Shown in pieces: positions 33,386 through 43,529 of a DNA stretch of 64,000 nucleotides. The notes beneath the pieces were generated by a model. That model worked only from the letters and a program-made list of their open reading frames with translations, was not told the origin of the DNA and did no database searches. This DNA is from Elgaria multicarinata webbii (Eukaryota > Chordata > Lepidosauria > Squamata > Anguidae). A program made the position numbers and the translations under genes. The stretch lies in the NCBI RefSeq assembly GCF_023053635.1, contig NC_086185.1, positions 11,034,501-11,098,500 on the forward strand, read 5' to 3'. Numbering within the stretch: the stretch's first letter is position 1; each line of letters begins with the position of its first letter.

Positions 33386-34549
33386 AAGCATGTCAATAAT
33401 CATGACAATAAATCATTTTGTTTATTAAATACTATTACAAAGATACCATAAGCTCTCAGACTTCTCATAACTAGATTTAACCGATATCATGATGTAAGAT
33501 CACAATGTTCTTCCACTCCGCTTCCAACACCACTTCACACATGCGCAGACACACACACACACAATAAAAAGGCAAATACAGTATAAAGGTGCATGTCATT
33601 GTGTAACAGCATATATCTATTCGTACGTAAACGTTAACACCCTTAATTCATACTGTCAGTCATTCCCGATAAGAGTGATTACTAGACCGGGCACCACTTG
33701 AAATCTGAAACCAAGACGTAAAACGTATTATCAAGCCGGCATTAAATTACCCAGGAAATAAAGGAAATAAAGCCGGCAAAGCGAATCGCCGTCGTCGTTT
33801 TAAATGCTCCAATGACCTCATCTTCAGAACAGGCCCTTGCTTTCTTTGTATGGATTTGATTTTAAAACAAACAGCCACACCATGGGACACAAGCGACTGC
33901 ACGAATAAACAACAACAACCCTGCCCAAAAAGAAAGAAAGGAAAAGAAGTTGGGGAGGGGAAAACGTAGGGAAGAATTGTGTGTGTTCGCCCACAAATCA
34001 TTTCTTTTGAGCAATAAGTGCTGCAGTAATCCCCAGAGTTTACCTGAAGCCAGAATTCAGCAGAGTTTAATGCTGCCTACAGAACCTGTTTTCACATGGG
34101 TAACCCAAGACTTTTTCCTTCCTGATGCAATGACCAAACCCCACTTCACCTCCTCTACTAGGGCAATACTTAAAAATTTAAAGGGTGAACACAGTTGAGG
34201 CTGGTGAGATCTATTCCGATTTTTACCAGGACCCCAAGATCCACCAACTGGAGCCAGGTGCAAAAGGTAGACACTTAAAATTAAAGAATTCAGTGCCCAG
34301 GAATTGGGTTTGAGGACCAGAACTGAACAATCCTCATAGCCCTTCCACATAAAAAATCCATTCCCGGTTCTCCTCGCCTGCTTCAACCTTTCTCCACTTC
34401 AGCAGTGCAATTTAGAATAAGGACAGGATAGACATTTTGTTGCTGCTACTACTAAAAAATTGTGAGCCAGAAATCCTTGCTCAACTACTCAAAATTGCCT
34501 GGAGATCTGTCAATGGATTCAAATCTACTTCATGCTTACCCAATGCTGA
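33384..34549. other. Intergenic, no gene seen
   Basis: A CA run occurs near 33548-33562. The rest is unique-looking and no exon is supported. Confidence 0.45.
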
Positions 34550-35115
34550 CTCCAGGATTTTGACAGTCCTTGGACAAGTCACCTTCAATGCTCTCCTCCC
34601 TCAGAGGGTCTACTTCTCACCCCCATTTTCACCAGCTGCTCTTCCTACTCTTCCTCTTCCTCATCATCACTACCACTTGCTTGCTTGGCAGCCAGGGACC
34701 CAGGGAGCAAATCCACAATGGCTCTTGCTTCTCCTTATTTATTTATTTTATTTATTATTGCATTTATACCCCACCTTTTTTCCTCCAAGGAACCCAAGGT
34801 GGCATACATAATCCTCCTCCCCTCCACTTTATCCTCACAACAGCAAACCTGTGTGGTGGGTTGGGCTGAGAGTCTGTGACTGGCCCAAAGTCACCCAGTG
34901 GGTTTCCATGGCCGAGTGGGGACTAGAACCCAGATCTCCCGACTCTGAGCCTGACACTCTAGCCACTACACCACACTGGCTCTCCTTCTCACCATCACCG
35001 TTGTCCAGGCCAGAGCAAGAGGCAGTTGAACAAGCAGGTTGCAAGGGTGAAGAGAAGGAGCAACTTGTCAGTGGGCCCTTGCTTTGGAATAGCCCCTCGA
35101 CATGTGTCCATCTAT
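34550..35115 (-). mobile_element. hAT-like element (CAGGGCTGGT family) split by a SINE
   Basis: 34550-34732 and 34986-35115 together match the uninterrupted copy at 5235-5632, with the SINE at 34733-34985 in between. The right terminus has drifted from the CCAGCCCTG seen in other copies. Confidence 0.5.
34733..34985 (-). mobile_element. MIR/CORE-like SINE, nested
   Basis: Reverse strand: AGCCAGTGTGGTGTAGTGGC, GAACCCAGATC inverse of the B-box region, GGCCAGTCACAGACTCTCAG, GGATAAAGTGGAGGGGAGG and an A/T-rich tail. Full length, inserted into a hAT-like element. Confidence 0.85.
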
Positions 35116-35347
35116 ACCTACCTTTCTCCTGCGTCCACACCTACTTTAAAAAGGATCGCTGCATCATTTAGATATGAATCCCTGCTTTCATCTATTCTGC
35201 CACCACCATCATGGTGAAGCCTGAAGGAGGTTGCTTTCCCCTGCTGCATGACAGGGCCAGCCCAGTGTTTTCAAGCAAGATCTCCATTTTTGCACATGGA
35301 AAGCCATCAAAGAGAAAAGCGCACTTTAAAGCATGTGCAGAAGAACC

Positions 35348-35353
35348 TTTATT
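35348..35353 (-). terminator. Candidate poly(A) signal of the syntaxin gene
   Basis: TTTATT on the plus strand is AATAAA on the minus strand, about 620 bases after the syntaxin stop codon. It is the first canonical signal I noticed downstream, so it is a reasonable 3' end, unproven. Confidence 0.4.
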
Positions 35354-35619
35354 TCAGGGCTGAGTAATTGTGACCTCCTGACATACATCTGGGATTATGA
35401 GTCAAGTGTCCTTCTTCAGAGGCCTCCGGGCTGGTTTGGCCTCAACTGGCTTTCTTATTTGAACCCTTCTGACTGGGTGGTCTCAAGGCTGAAATAAACA
35501 AAGACCTTTTCATTGTCGTCACGTCAACATTAAGAATAATGGCAGAAAACTGAAGGATAGTAAATCAAATGCACAGAGGACGGGTCTGTCCACTTTTGTC
35601 ACAAATAGCAAAATCCAAC

Positions 35620-35825
35620 CTCTAGGTGTACCAATGCAGTATGCCGATGAATATTAGCTGTTGAGAACCACAACTCAGGAAGGGCCATCACCTTCATGGC
35701 CTTCCTGTGGGCTTCCCATGGTGCAGCTGCACTTTATGCAACAGGTGTGCTGCTGGAAAAGGATATTCGGCTAGACCACTGACTCTTGGTCCGAACCAGC
35801 AGGCCTTTTCTTCAAGTATGCATTG
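35620..35825 (+). mobile_element. LINE tail (GTTCTTATG family) inside the putative 3' UTR
   Basis: ATGCAGTATGCCGATGAATA, GAGAACCACAACTCAGGAAG and GACTCTTGGTCCGAACCAGC correspond to the 3' UTR of the LINE tails at 9105 and 52365. It lies antisense within the proposed syntaxin 3' UTR. Confidence 0.55.
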
Positions 35826-35973
35826 AACTGCATTTCCAAATGCATCTGTCCATCCCAAACACGGAGTGAGGACCAATTGGCATCGGGATGCATCTCAAAT
35901 GCTCCAGGGTGCTATGAGTCACCAGTGGTAGCCCTTTCCCCTTCAAGTAAACACATGCTTCCCTGATTTTTGC

Positions 35974-36873
35974 TCAACGCACCACACTGGGAGTTGCCAA
36001 ACACGAGATGCAGGTGCAACAGGCGCAGAGGCCCAGCACTGCGGACAACGCAGCAGAAAAGCGAGACTGCCGCTCATATTTGAGGGCTTTCTTGACCTCC
36101 TCGTTGGACTGGGAGATGTAATCGAGGGTGTGCAGGACATTGTACTCGATGCTGTCGAGGGTCTCCTGCTGTTCTGCCACCAGGACCTCTAAGTGCAGGA
36201 AGAGGGAGTTCAGCTCACCGATCTGAGCTTCCAAGTCGAGCAACTGCTGGTGGCGTACCTGGGCCATGGCTAGGTGTTGCTTCGCTTTGAGGACTTCCAG
36301 GTCCTGGCCCACAATGCGCGGCCCGGCAGGGCTCTCCACCAGCCGCCTGATGTCCTCTTCCCGGAGCGTCAAGCCTGCCAGCTCCGTCTGCCTCCGGATC
36401 TGCTCCTTCAGCTTCTCCACATACTGGGTCTCCTTGGCGTAATGGCGGGTGATGATCTCATGGTAGCGGTTGACGAGGACGGAGAGCTGGCAGTGACGGA
36501 TGCGGCTGACGGCCAACCACCGCTCACTGTCCCTCGTGAGCACCTCCTGGATGGCGCTGAGTTTGGGCTGGAGACCTTTGGCCTCCCTGGTGAAGCTGTC
36601 TTTAATGTTGCTCAGCTCTCGCTTCTCTTCGCAGATGCTTTCCTCCGTAGTACAGCAAAGGACCCGCTGCTGCTTCTTGTCGATGTTCTCCGCTAACTCC
36701 TCCAGCTTATCCAGAGCCGCGGAGAGGCTGGCGATTTCCTGGAACACCTTGCTCATGGGGTTGCCCTCATCCTCTTTGAAAACGGGGTTGTCGAAGGAAA
36801 GCGGGTCATCTAGATCCCAAGAATCCCCATCTTCGTTCACTCGGTTCTTCAGCTCCTCTAACCGGTCCTTCAT
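35974..36873 (-). CDS. Syntaxin (Qa-SNARE), STX11/STX19-type single coding exon
   Basis: Encodes 299 residues from MKDRLEELKN to a TGA stop. Syntaxins drive membrane fusion by forming a four-helix bundle with Qb/Qc and R-SNAREs. Seen here: an acidic N-terminal linker, an Habc-like helical region (about 40-190), and a SNARE motif (about 195-260) with ELNSLFLHLEVLVAEQQETL and IEYNV. It retains the zero-layer glutamine (Q235). The tail at 272-293 is a short uncharged stretch with five cysteines. The MKDRL start and absence of coding introns match STX11 and STX19; the body also recalls STX1-4. The frame runs 19 codons further upstream, but a splice acceptor lies in that part, so I chose the MKDRL start (A at -3). 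The exon is GC-rich compared with its surroundings and uninterrupted. It could be STX11 itself in a diverged form, a separate paralogue, or a recently silenced copy; the first two are likelier. Confidence 0.85.
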   Translation of the reverse strand: MKDRLEELKNRVNEDGDSWDLDDPLSFDNPVFKEDEGNPMSKVFQEIASLSAALDKLEELAENIDKKQQRVLCCTTEESICEEKRELSNIKDSFTREAKGLQPKLSAIQEVLTRDSERWLAVSRIRHCQLSVLVNRYHEIITRHYAKETQYVEKLKEQIRRQTELAGLTLREEDIRRLVESPAGPRIVGQDLEVLKAKQHLAMAQVRHQQLLDLEAQIGELNSLFLHLEVLVAEQQETLDSIEYNVLHTLDYISQSNEEVKKALKYERQSRFSAALSAVLGLCACCTCISCLATPSVVR

Positions 36874-36900
36874 CTTCAGCTGTCCTTGGGGCTCGAAACA

Positions 36901-36925
36901 TCTGTGCGAAGGGAGGCGAGGAAGG
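36901..36925 (-). promoter_or_regulatory. Splice acceptor before the syntaxin exon
   Basis: On the minus strand, CCTTCCTCGCCTCCCTTCG runs into CACAG with the exon starting at 36901. The long pyrimidine tract is that of a good 3' splice site. It places an intron in the 5' UTR, 27 bases ahead of the start codon. The matching upstream exon was not located. Confidence 0.6.
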
Positions 36926-37984
36926 CTCACCCGGCAGCTTTTACGAGGATCTTTGAAGGAGCACAGGAACGTTTGCGTCAGTGAAAGCCGCTTTCAAAAG
37001 AAAAAGAAAGAAAGAAAAAGAAAACTTCCCTCCCTAAAGCTATTGCAAATATTGACCATGGCAGTAAGCTTCCAAACCAGCATTTACTCTATATATCACA
37101 TGGTTAACACAGACCGGCTGGACGAGATTCCATGCCAGCTGTGGGTGGCATGCAGCCCGACAAAAGAACGTGAGCTGCTGAAATGAACTTTCTGAATCGT
37201 CATGGGGCACTGCAAAAAGAGAAGGGGGAACATTGTGAACCAGACTCAACTGGCTCCCAAGGTGACTGCCCCCGACTGCTTTAACTACCAATGTCTAAAC
37301 CAGATGCAAGCTGGACCGGAATTCGACTACAGACAGGAGGTTGTGTGCGTGTTTCATGATTCTGCAATCATGCTGCCCAGGCACAGGACTGAATAAAAGG
37401 AGCTTCCTGAACAGTGTGGCTTGTGTGCTTTGTGGTTGGTTGGTTGGTTGGTTTTTTAAAAGCAAGTTACTAGCCCTTAAGGTGGTAGAAAGAGCTGTTG
37501 GTTTAAGGTGGGAATTGGGCTCTTTGCCAATGCCTGTGACTAGCAGAAGGGAAACAAAGTATGCAAAAAGCAGGACACGGGGCAACAGCACCCTCTCACC
37601 CATGTTCCCCAGCAACTCCTGTCTATAGGCTTTCTTCTCTGATACGGAAGTTCTGCACTGCTGCTCCAAGGAGTACCAAAGTGTAGTGGGCACTCCGCTC
37701 CTCTAGGTTTTTCCCACTTCCCAGGCTTTCAGCCACAAGATATTCAGGTCTTTAAAAACCTGCTCCCCAAACTAGTGGGTTTTTCCCCTTCTTCTTCAGG
37801 AGATGCCCCGGAGGGTTATAGAGGGCAATGATCATGCAACTTGGTTGAACCTCTGCATTGTACTCCAGATTCAGCTCTCTTGGCTGCTTCAACCGGTGCA
37901 TATTAAGACTTATTGTGTTATAGGAGAAGGATAGTATAGGATAGTATCATCACTTTCTAAAAGAGGAAAAGGAAAGGAAAGGAA
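36926..37984. other. Presumed intron or upstream region of the syntaxin gene
   Basis: A TTGG run occurs at about 37436-37455 and a GGAAA-rich run at 37965-37983. Candidate minus-strand donors such as CATGG|GTGAGAG near 37600 exist but cannot be ranked. No other coding exon is seen. Confidence 0.4.
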
Positions 37985-38275
37985 CCTCTCGTGCAAGCAC
38001 TGAGTCATTACTGACTCTTGGAGGGACGCCAGCTTTTGCTGACGTTTTCTTGGCAGGCCTTATAGCGGGGTGGTTTGCCGTTGCCTTCCCCGGCCATTAT
38101 TACCTTTCCCCCAGCTAACTGGGTACTCATTTTACCGACCTCGGGAGGATGGAAGGCTGAGTCGACCCGAGCTGGCTGCCTGAGAACCAGCTTCCATTGG
38201 GATCGATCTCAGGCCGTGGGGAGAGTTTCGGCTGCAGAAACTGCTGCTTTGAAATTGGTTGTTTACTACTCAGAA
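37985..38275 (-). mobile_element. Squam1/Sauria-type SINE
   Basis: Reverse strand: a tRNA-like head with GATCGATCCC as B box, then CTGGTTCTCAGGCAGCCAGC, CTTCCATCCTCCCGAGGTCG and GTAAAATGAGTACCCAG, then GGAAGGCAACGGCAAACCAC and a BovB-like tail. This body is characteristic of squamate SINEs and is the best lineage marker in the window. Confidence 0.8.
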
Positions 38276-38280
38276 TCTTG

Positions 38281-38520
38281 AGAGCCAGTGTGGTGTAATG
38301 TCTAGAGTGTTGGACTGGGAGTCGGGAGATCCGGGTTCTAGTCCCCACTCGGCCATGGAAACCAACTGGGTGACTGGGCCAGTCGCAGACTCTCAGCCCA
38401 ACCTACCTCACAGGGTTGTTGTTGTGAGGATAAAATGGAGAGGAGGAGGATTATGTACACACCTCCTTGGGTTCCTTGGAGGAAAAAAGGCGGGATATAA
38501 ATGCAATAATAAATAAATAA
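38281..38520 (+). mobile_element. MIR/CORE-like SINE with TAAA tail
   Basis: AGCCAGTGTGGTGTAATGTC, GGGTTCTAGTCCCCACTCGG, GTTGTTGTTGTGAGGATAAA and a terminal AATAAATAAAT run. Full length and well kept. It abuts the Squam1-type SINE. Confidence 0.88.
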
Positions 38521-38824
38521 ATCTTCCTGCTGCGTTTGTGATCAGGCTTAAATATCAATAGAGGGGAAATCCTTTGAAGTGAATTTATTGGCATGATTAT
38601 TGAAACGGCTCTAACGATATAGGATTTATACAAAAGAAGAGCCTGGCCATTTCAGATGACTGTGTAACGAATGCAGGGAAGCTCCACTTATAAAGCCACC
38701 TCTGTGCAACGACTGTTCCCAGAACTGTTAACGTGTCTTGAAAAAACAGCTCTCAATAAACCCAGATGATCATTTGAGAGCGGGGCAGGATGGGTGGGCG
38801 GGAATTACCATATCGTCGAACCTT

Positions 38825-38962
38825 ATTTGCATGGAAAAGATTGGACGGAGGCAGAAATGTTGGCTTTAAAAGACTGACTGGAGAAAGAGGGACAACGGAT
38901 GATGAGCTCAGTGACGATTACCGGCAATTTCAGACGAAGAGACGAGACAATCTCTAGGTAAG
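38825..38962 (+). promoter_or_regulatory. Promoter-like segment ending in a splice-donor consensus
   Basis: An octamer ATTTGCAT (38825-38832), a TTTAAAAG box near 38865 and, about 90 bases further, TCTCTAG|GTAAGG, a strong 5' splice-site match. The spacing is that of a small first exon on the plus strand. There is no protein frame and no downstream exon was found, so it may be chance or an LTR remnant. Confidence 0.25.
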
Positions 38963-39074
38963 GTGGCTGCTAGAAGTTCCCCCACCGGCCCTATTTCAAT
39001 TTCTAATGTACCCCACATTCCTTTGCATCTTGGTGGAGGTGGAGGGTAATCTCTTGCCCAGCGTATTTATTTAT

Positions 39075-39425
39075 TTCTTTATTGAGGGGAGACATGATCA
39101 CACTCTTCAAATACTTGAGAGGTTGTCACACAGAGGAGGGCCAGGATCTCTTCTCGATCCTCCCAGAGTGCAGGACATGGAATAACAGGCTCAAGTTACA
39201 GGAAGCCAGATTCCGGCTGGACATCAGGAAAAACTTCCTGACTGTTAGAGCAGAACGACAATGGAACCAGTCACCTAGGGAGGTGGTCGGCTCTCCCACA
39301 TTAGAGGCATTCAAGAGGCAGCTGGACAACCATCTGTCAGGTATGCTTTAGGGTGGATTCCTGCATGGAGCAGGGGGTTGGACTCGATGGACTTAAGGCC
39401 CCTTCCAAATCTACTATTCTATGAT
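39075..39425 (+). mobile_element. CR1 LINE 3' fragment
   Basis: The 89-codon frame at 39082-39351 reads [20 protein letters not shown] ... FKRQLDNHLSGML, the CR1 ORF2 C-terminus, then the CR1 tail to TACTATTCTATGA. The left end is truncated in the ORF. Confidence 0.92.
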
Positions 39426-39503
39426 ATACCGCCCCATAGCCGAAGTTCTCTGGGTGGTTTACAAAGTTTAAAAACAGTGAGCATTAAAAACAAATATTGT
39501 AGA

Positions 39504-39534
<31 letters not shown>

Positions 39535-39544
39535 CAGAAACACA

Positions 39545-40310
39545 CAACTTCAATCATGGGGAGGCTCCAATTATGATCAGAACATATTTGACCATTCACT
39601 CTCATGCCATTTCGTTCATAGAAATCCCTCATGGAGAGGTAATTGTACTATGCCTGCATTTTTGAGTGCATTTCTCCAAATACATGCGTTTTGGTATCCA
39701 CTTTTCCTAGTGCACTTGATTTTTTTGCAAGTAATTTCCCCCTAATGCAATGCGTTTTTGTGTGTCCTTTCCCCATATCCACACATTTTTGTCAGCGCTT
39801 TTCCTTAACCAATGCACCGCGTCTCAATATCCTGAAAAGTTTGGATTTGGGCATGTGAGCACATCCCAGTCCATGTTAAGGATGCCGGAGAGATGCGAGA
39901 TGGACTAAAATGAGTTTGGATTTCTAAGGATTCGGCTTGCGGAATTCAGCCTGCAAACTAGCCACCACAGGCCATGCATTGTCCATGGACTTCCAGGTCT
40001 GTTTGTATTTTTCTTTTCCAAACTTCATGCAAACTTATTTGCAGGAAAATATGCACGTTTCTGCTGAGACGTATGGCATGCTGAAAAAATATACGTGGGG
40101 AAAAGTCGAATGGAACAGGGGAAATGTGCTAAAAGTTAGGTACTAACATAAATTATGTAAAATGTTGTAAACATTCTTATGGAGTTATCTGTGTAAATGA
40201 TTTGAATCCGTCTGTGAATGACTGCTGGAAGGAACAACCCTGCACAATCCATGGAACACACACAGGATGGATTTCACCAAATCCGAACATCCCTAGTCTA
40301 TGTATATGTT
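39545..40310. mobile_element. DNA-element with ATGCATTTTT sub-repeats
   Basis: Shares with 4060-4300 the CAAATACATGC and CCTAATGCAATGC blocks. The right end reads AAATCCGAACATCCCTAG, a terminus typical of lizard MITEs whose left end starts CTAGGGATGT. The left end is uncertain and the inside is non-coding. Confidence 0.4.
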
Positions 40311-40822
40311 CAAGATGTGTGAACAGGTTACAGGCATATAAAAATTTGGTCCAAATGAATTTCTCCTCTCTCCCTCCCTGCACCCTGTGATTCCTTCCCT
40401 GCTGCCATACATTAAGTCCCTGGGGCCTTGGAGGAGGGGAAAGCTTTGAGTACCTGCAAGAGTTTTTGTGCATGCTCCCATGGACTGTGTGCAATGGAAG
40501 GAGCCACATTCAATGGACATACAAGCATCTGTCAAAAACAATACCTTCTTGTTACATTTACTACTCGACAGAGAGGCTCTGTCCATCAAAAAGACAGCAG
40601 TCCTCACGTTGGGTGTATATACCCTTCTCCAACCTGTCTTCGCTTTGCTAATAGTTTGGTTTCATTGTTTGTTTAACCACCGGCACTTCCTCCTCATCAC
40701 CTTCAGTTGGCGTTTCGATAGAAGCCTTGGTCAGAGTTGCCTTCTTTCGCTTTTCATTTGATCCTCACTAGCACACTGCAGTGCAGGGCCAACCTTCCTG
40801 TTTTTGAATTTATAGTTGATTT

Positions 40823-41382
40823 TGTCATGTCTAACCCTACTGCCCCTGTTTTGGGAGAAGATGTTTCAGGTAATCAATCAGAATCAGATTCAGAACTAGA
40901 AGACACAGCGCCAGACACCAGCCAACCTGGACCAGTGGGGGAGGAAGCTCTCATGGGCGATTCCCCAGCTGGGAGTCAGCCCTCTCCAGAGCTTATCTCC
41001 TCAAGGCCAAATCCTACACATTCAGTGGGAAGTGAGGTTTCTTCCAGAGGTGAGCATCCTGACAAGCTAGCCGATGCTAAGGTCTGCCGGAAGCTCAAAC
41101 GCACGGCGTGGAAGGAAAGCGTGAGAAAGTCAGTTTGATTACGCCAGAACCTGCCTCTGCACCAGGCTCTTTGAAGTTACAGGCGTTTGGGAAGTAGTTT
41201 CCTATTCTTCTTGAGCGAACAATTGTCTTGCTTAGTTTGCATAGTTTTGCCTAGGGGGACATTTCCAAGAAGTTAGACTTTCTTCAGGTAGAAGAGACAT
41301 TTAATAAAAGCTTTGTGGATTACTTAGAAAGCCTCGTCATTTGCCTCCCATCGAAAGCAGGAGTTTCCAGAGAAATAGGACA
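40823..41382 (+). mobile_element. Solo LTR with exact 5-bp duplication (copy 4)
   Basis: 560 bp, starts TGTCATGTCTAAC and ends GAGAAATAGGACA. It is flanked by GATTT on both sides (40818-40822 and 41383-41387). It has an AATAAA (TTTAATAAAAGC) near the end. An acidic open frame begins at its fifth base (MSNPTAPVLGEDVSGNQSES) and spans most of the upstream part. There is no internal region next to it, so it is a recombinant solo LTR. Confidence 0.88.
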
Positions 41383-41387
41383 GATTT

Positions 41388-42689
41388 GAAGAAAGACCTC
41401 CAAAGCCATTCCAGTGGAGTTGAATCACCTACACCAGGAGAGGCACCAGTAAATCATTGACAGAGACCAGAAAGTGGCTGTACCGGTCATGCACTGACAT
41501 CAGTAGGAGCAAGTGGGGGAACTACCAATCCGGAACAAAAAGAATTCTTCCCAACACCGCTGGAACACCAGTACAAGGAAAGTGAATAGCGAGGCACTCA
41601 GAGATTAGCAAATCTTTAACATCCTTCCAAGAACGGCTGGGACACTAAAGTTCCTTCAAAGTTCACCCACTTGGACTGTACCTTCTCCCTGGTTATTGTT
41701 CTCAAAAGACATATAAATTACTTCCACTCCTGCCACCCAAATTATGGCTGGAATGTCTTAGCTGGTCTAATTAGTTCACTGACTGTTGGTTCTAAGCACA
41801 ATTCAAGGTGTTAGTTTTCGCTTAGATGGTTTGGAATCAAGTCATCTGAAGGACTGCCTACAGCTTTAGGAACCTGTCCGAGCACTAAGATCAACAGCAG
41901 AGGATGTCAACATTCCAAGGCCACTGAGCCTCATTGGGTCTTTTGGGGTCCCCCCTCCCCTTAGGAGGTTTTCTAAAAAAAATTACTTCTGCAAACCTTG
42001 GGGTTCCCCCAAGCCTGATGATGCCATTTGGAGGCTGCATAATTAATGGCACTCACCACGAACACCAGAAATAGAATGAAATGTCTGGCACTCAGTTACA
42101 GAGACAAACGTTCAGCCCAGGCATCACAACGAGTTAATGGTCTCCAAAGTCCATGACATAAAAAGAACTGCTGGGCTTCCACAAACACCCATCTCAGTCC
42201 ATAGTCCTTGAAGAAACTCTATCAAATCTTCATGAGATCCTCCCTCGTAATTCATGAATGCTTCATAATGGCACGCAGGAAGATTCATACATATTCAGAA
42301 GCGCTCGTTTCTTGGGCTGTTGATTAAACAGAACAGTTCCTAGCTACCAAAGCTATGTCTAAGAATCTCGAGAAGACATTTACCTTATTTGCAGAGTTAA
42401 ATGGTTGCAGTATCGACCAACCTACTTGTTAGACATATAGCCTGCCCCATCCCAAGGGCTAGGGATGGATGACGATTCTGAGCTCGATGTTTCAGTTTTG
42501 TTTTGGTTAGATTTTCTTTCAGTTGCCCACATCTAGTCCCCAACCGTGGCCAGACGTTTTCAGAGTGCTGTGCCTGCCAGACCCAGTTGAAATTAAACAA
42601 CAACAACAACAACAACAACCAGGTAGAAGTAGGTCTCATCAGCAACCCGATTTGATTATATAGGAAAAGTCAAAGCAGTAAGTATAACT
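41388..42689. other. Intergenic, no gene seen
   Basis: A CAA microsatellite lies at 42598-42620. Otherwise unplaced sequence without exons. Confidence 0.45.
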
Positions 42690-42860
42690 GATGCAGTGCA
42701 GATTCACAGCTACCTGGTGTGTTAAACCCAAAGTGTCTGGAGTGTCACTCAACACACGTCTACAGCCTAAACCTGATGTCTTTGGGAAGGAAGGAACTCT
42801 TACAGAGGCAAAAGCTCCTTAAGTAGTTGCTCAGGGGGTCCAAGTCATAGAAGGAACCTT
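42690..42860 (+). mobile_element. LTR-end plus leader relic
   Basis: AACACACGTCTACAGCC and TTGCTCAGGGGGTCCAAGTC align with 1945-2085. It is a second copy of that family, without a visible LTR body. Confidence 0.4.
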
Positions 42861-42879
42861 TTTGTTGAAATTTTGCAAT

Positions 42880-42985
42880 TAATATAATATATAAAATTCC
42901 CATCAGCCTCTGACAGCCTGGACTGCTTGGGAATCCTGTGAGTTGTAGCCCCGAACATCTGGTCAGAACTAGGCTAGGGAAAGCT
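42880..42985. repeat. Fragment of a common reptile repeat (CTCCAGATGT-type)
   Basis: ATTCCCATCAGCCTCTGACA and TGAGTTGTAGCCCCGAACAT resemble the short repeats at 47965-48060, 49500-49615 and 53270-53350. All are variants of a block with TTGGACTACAGCTTCCATCA. Family name not known to me. Confidence 0.4.
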
Positions 42986-43029
42986 GTGATAAATATTGGA
43001 CACATGCCCTCAGAACTCTGCTTCCTTAG

Positions 43030-43190
43030 AACATAAGAAGAGCCCTGCTGGATTAGACTGAAGGTCAACCTAGTCTAGTCTGTATCCTGTTTCCCACAAC
43101 AGCCAGCAAGATGTCTCTGAGAAGTCCTCAGGCAGGGCATGATATCAGTCTCCCATTCCAGCTGTTGCTCTTCAGCCATCCATACTAAGA
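43030..43190 (-). mobile_element. LINE tail (GTTCTTATG family)
   Basis: Starts AGAACATAAGAAGAGCCCTG, the inverse of the LINE tail, and continues CTGGATTAGACTGAAGGTCA. Only the 3' UTR end is kept. Confidence 0.7.
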
Positions 43191-43357
43191 GGTGCACACT
43201 GAGCCGACGTTAGCCAAAAGTGACTGTCTCCATTTCTTTTAGAAGTGAACCAATGGCTAGCGACTTTACAAAACTCCCTCCCAAACCATCCTTTCCTTAC
43301 TGAGCCAAAACGGAACATCCAAATTCTCTCCATCTCTCTGTTTCGAATGAGAATGAG

Positions 43358-43529
43358 AAGGAGGAGGAGGAGGAGGAGGAGGAGGAGGAGGAGGAGGAGG
43401 AGGAGGAGAAGAAGAAGAAGAAGAAGAAGAAGAAGAAGAAGAAGAAGAAGAAGAAGAAGAAGAAGAAGAAGAAGAAGAAGAAGAAGAAGAAGAAGAAGAA
43501 GAAGAAGAAGAAGAAGAAGAAGAAGAAGA
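43358..43529. repeat. GAG/GAA triplet microsatellite
   Basis: About 10-12 GAG units followed by about 46 GAA units, nearly pure. The strand asymmetry (all purine on plus) makes it triplex-prone. The long poly-Arg and poly-Ser frames over it are artefacts. Confidence 0.97.

Noticed and set aside
36926-36933. Splice donor CTGCCGG|GTGAGCC just before the syntaxin acceptor
   Set aside because: It would leave an intron of under 30 bases, too short to be spliced.
36274-37186. Two plus-strand frames of 140 and 228 codons
   Set aside because: They lie antisense to the syntaxin exon and reflect its GC-rich codon pattern; no domain is visible.
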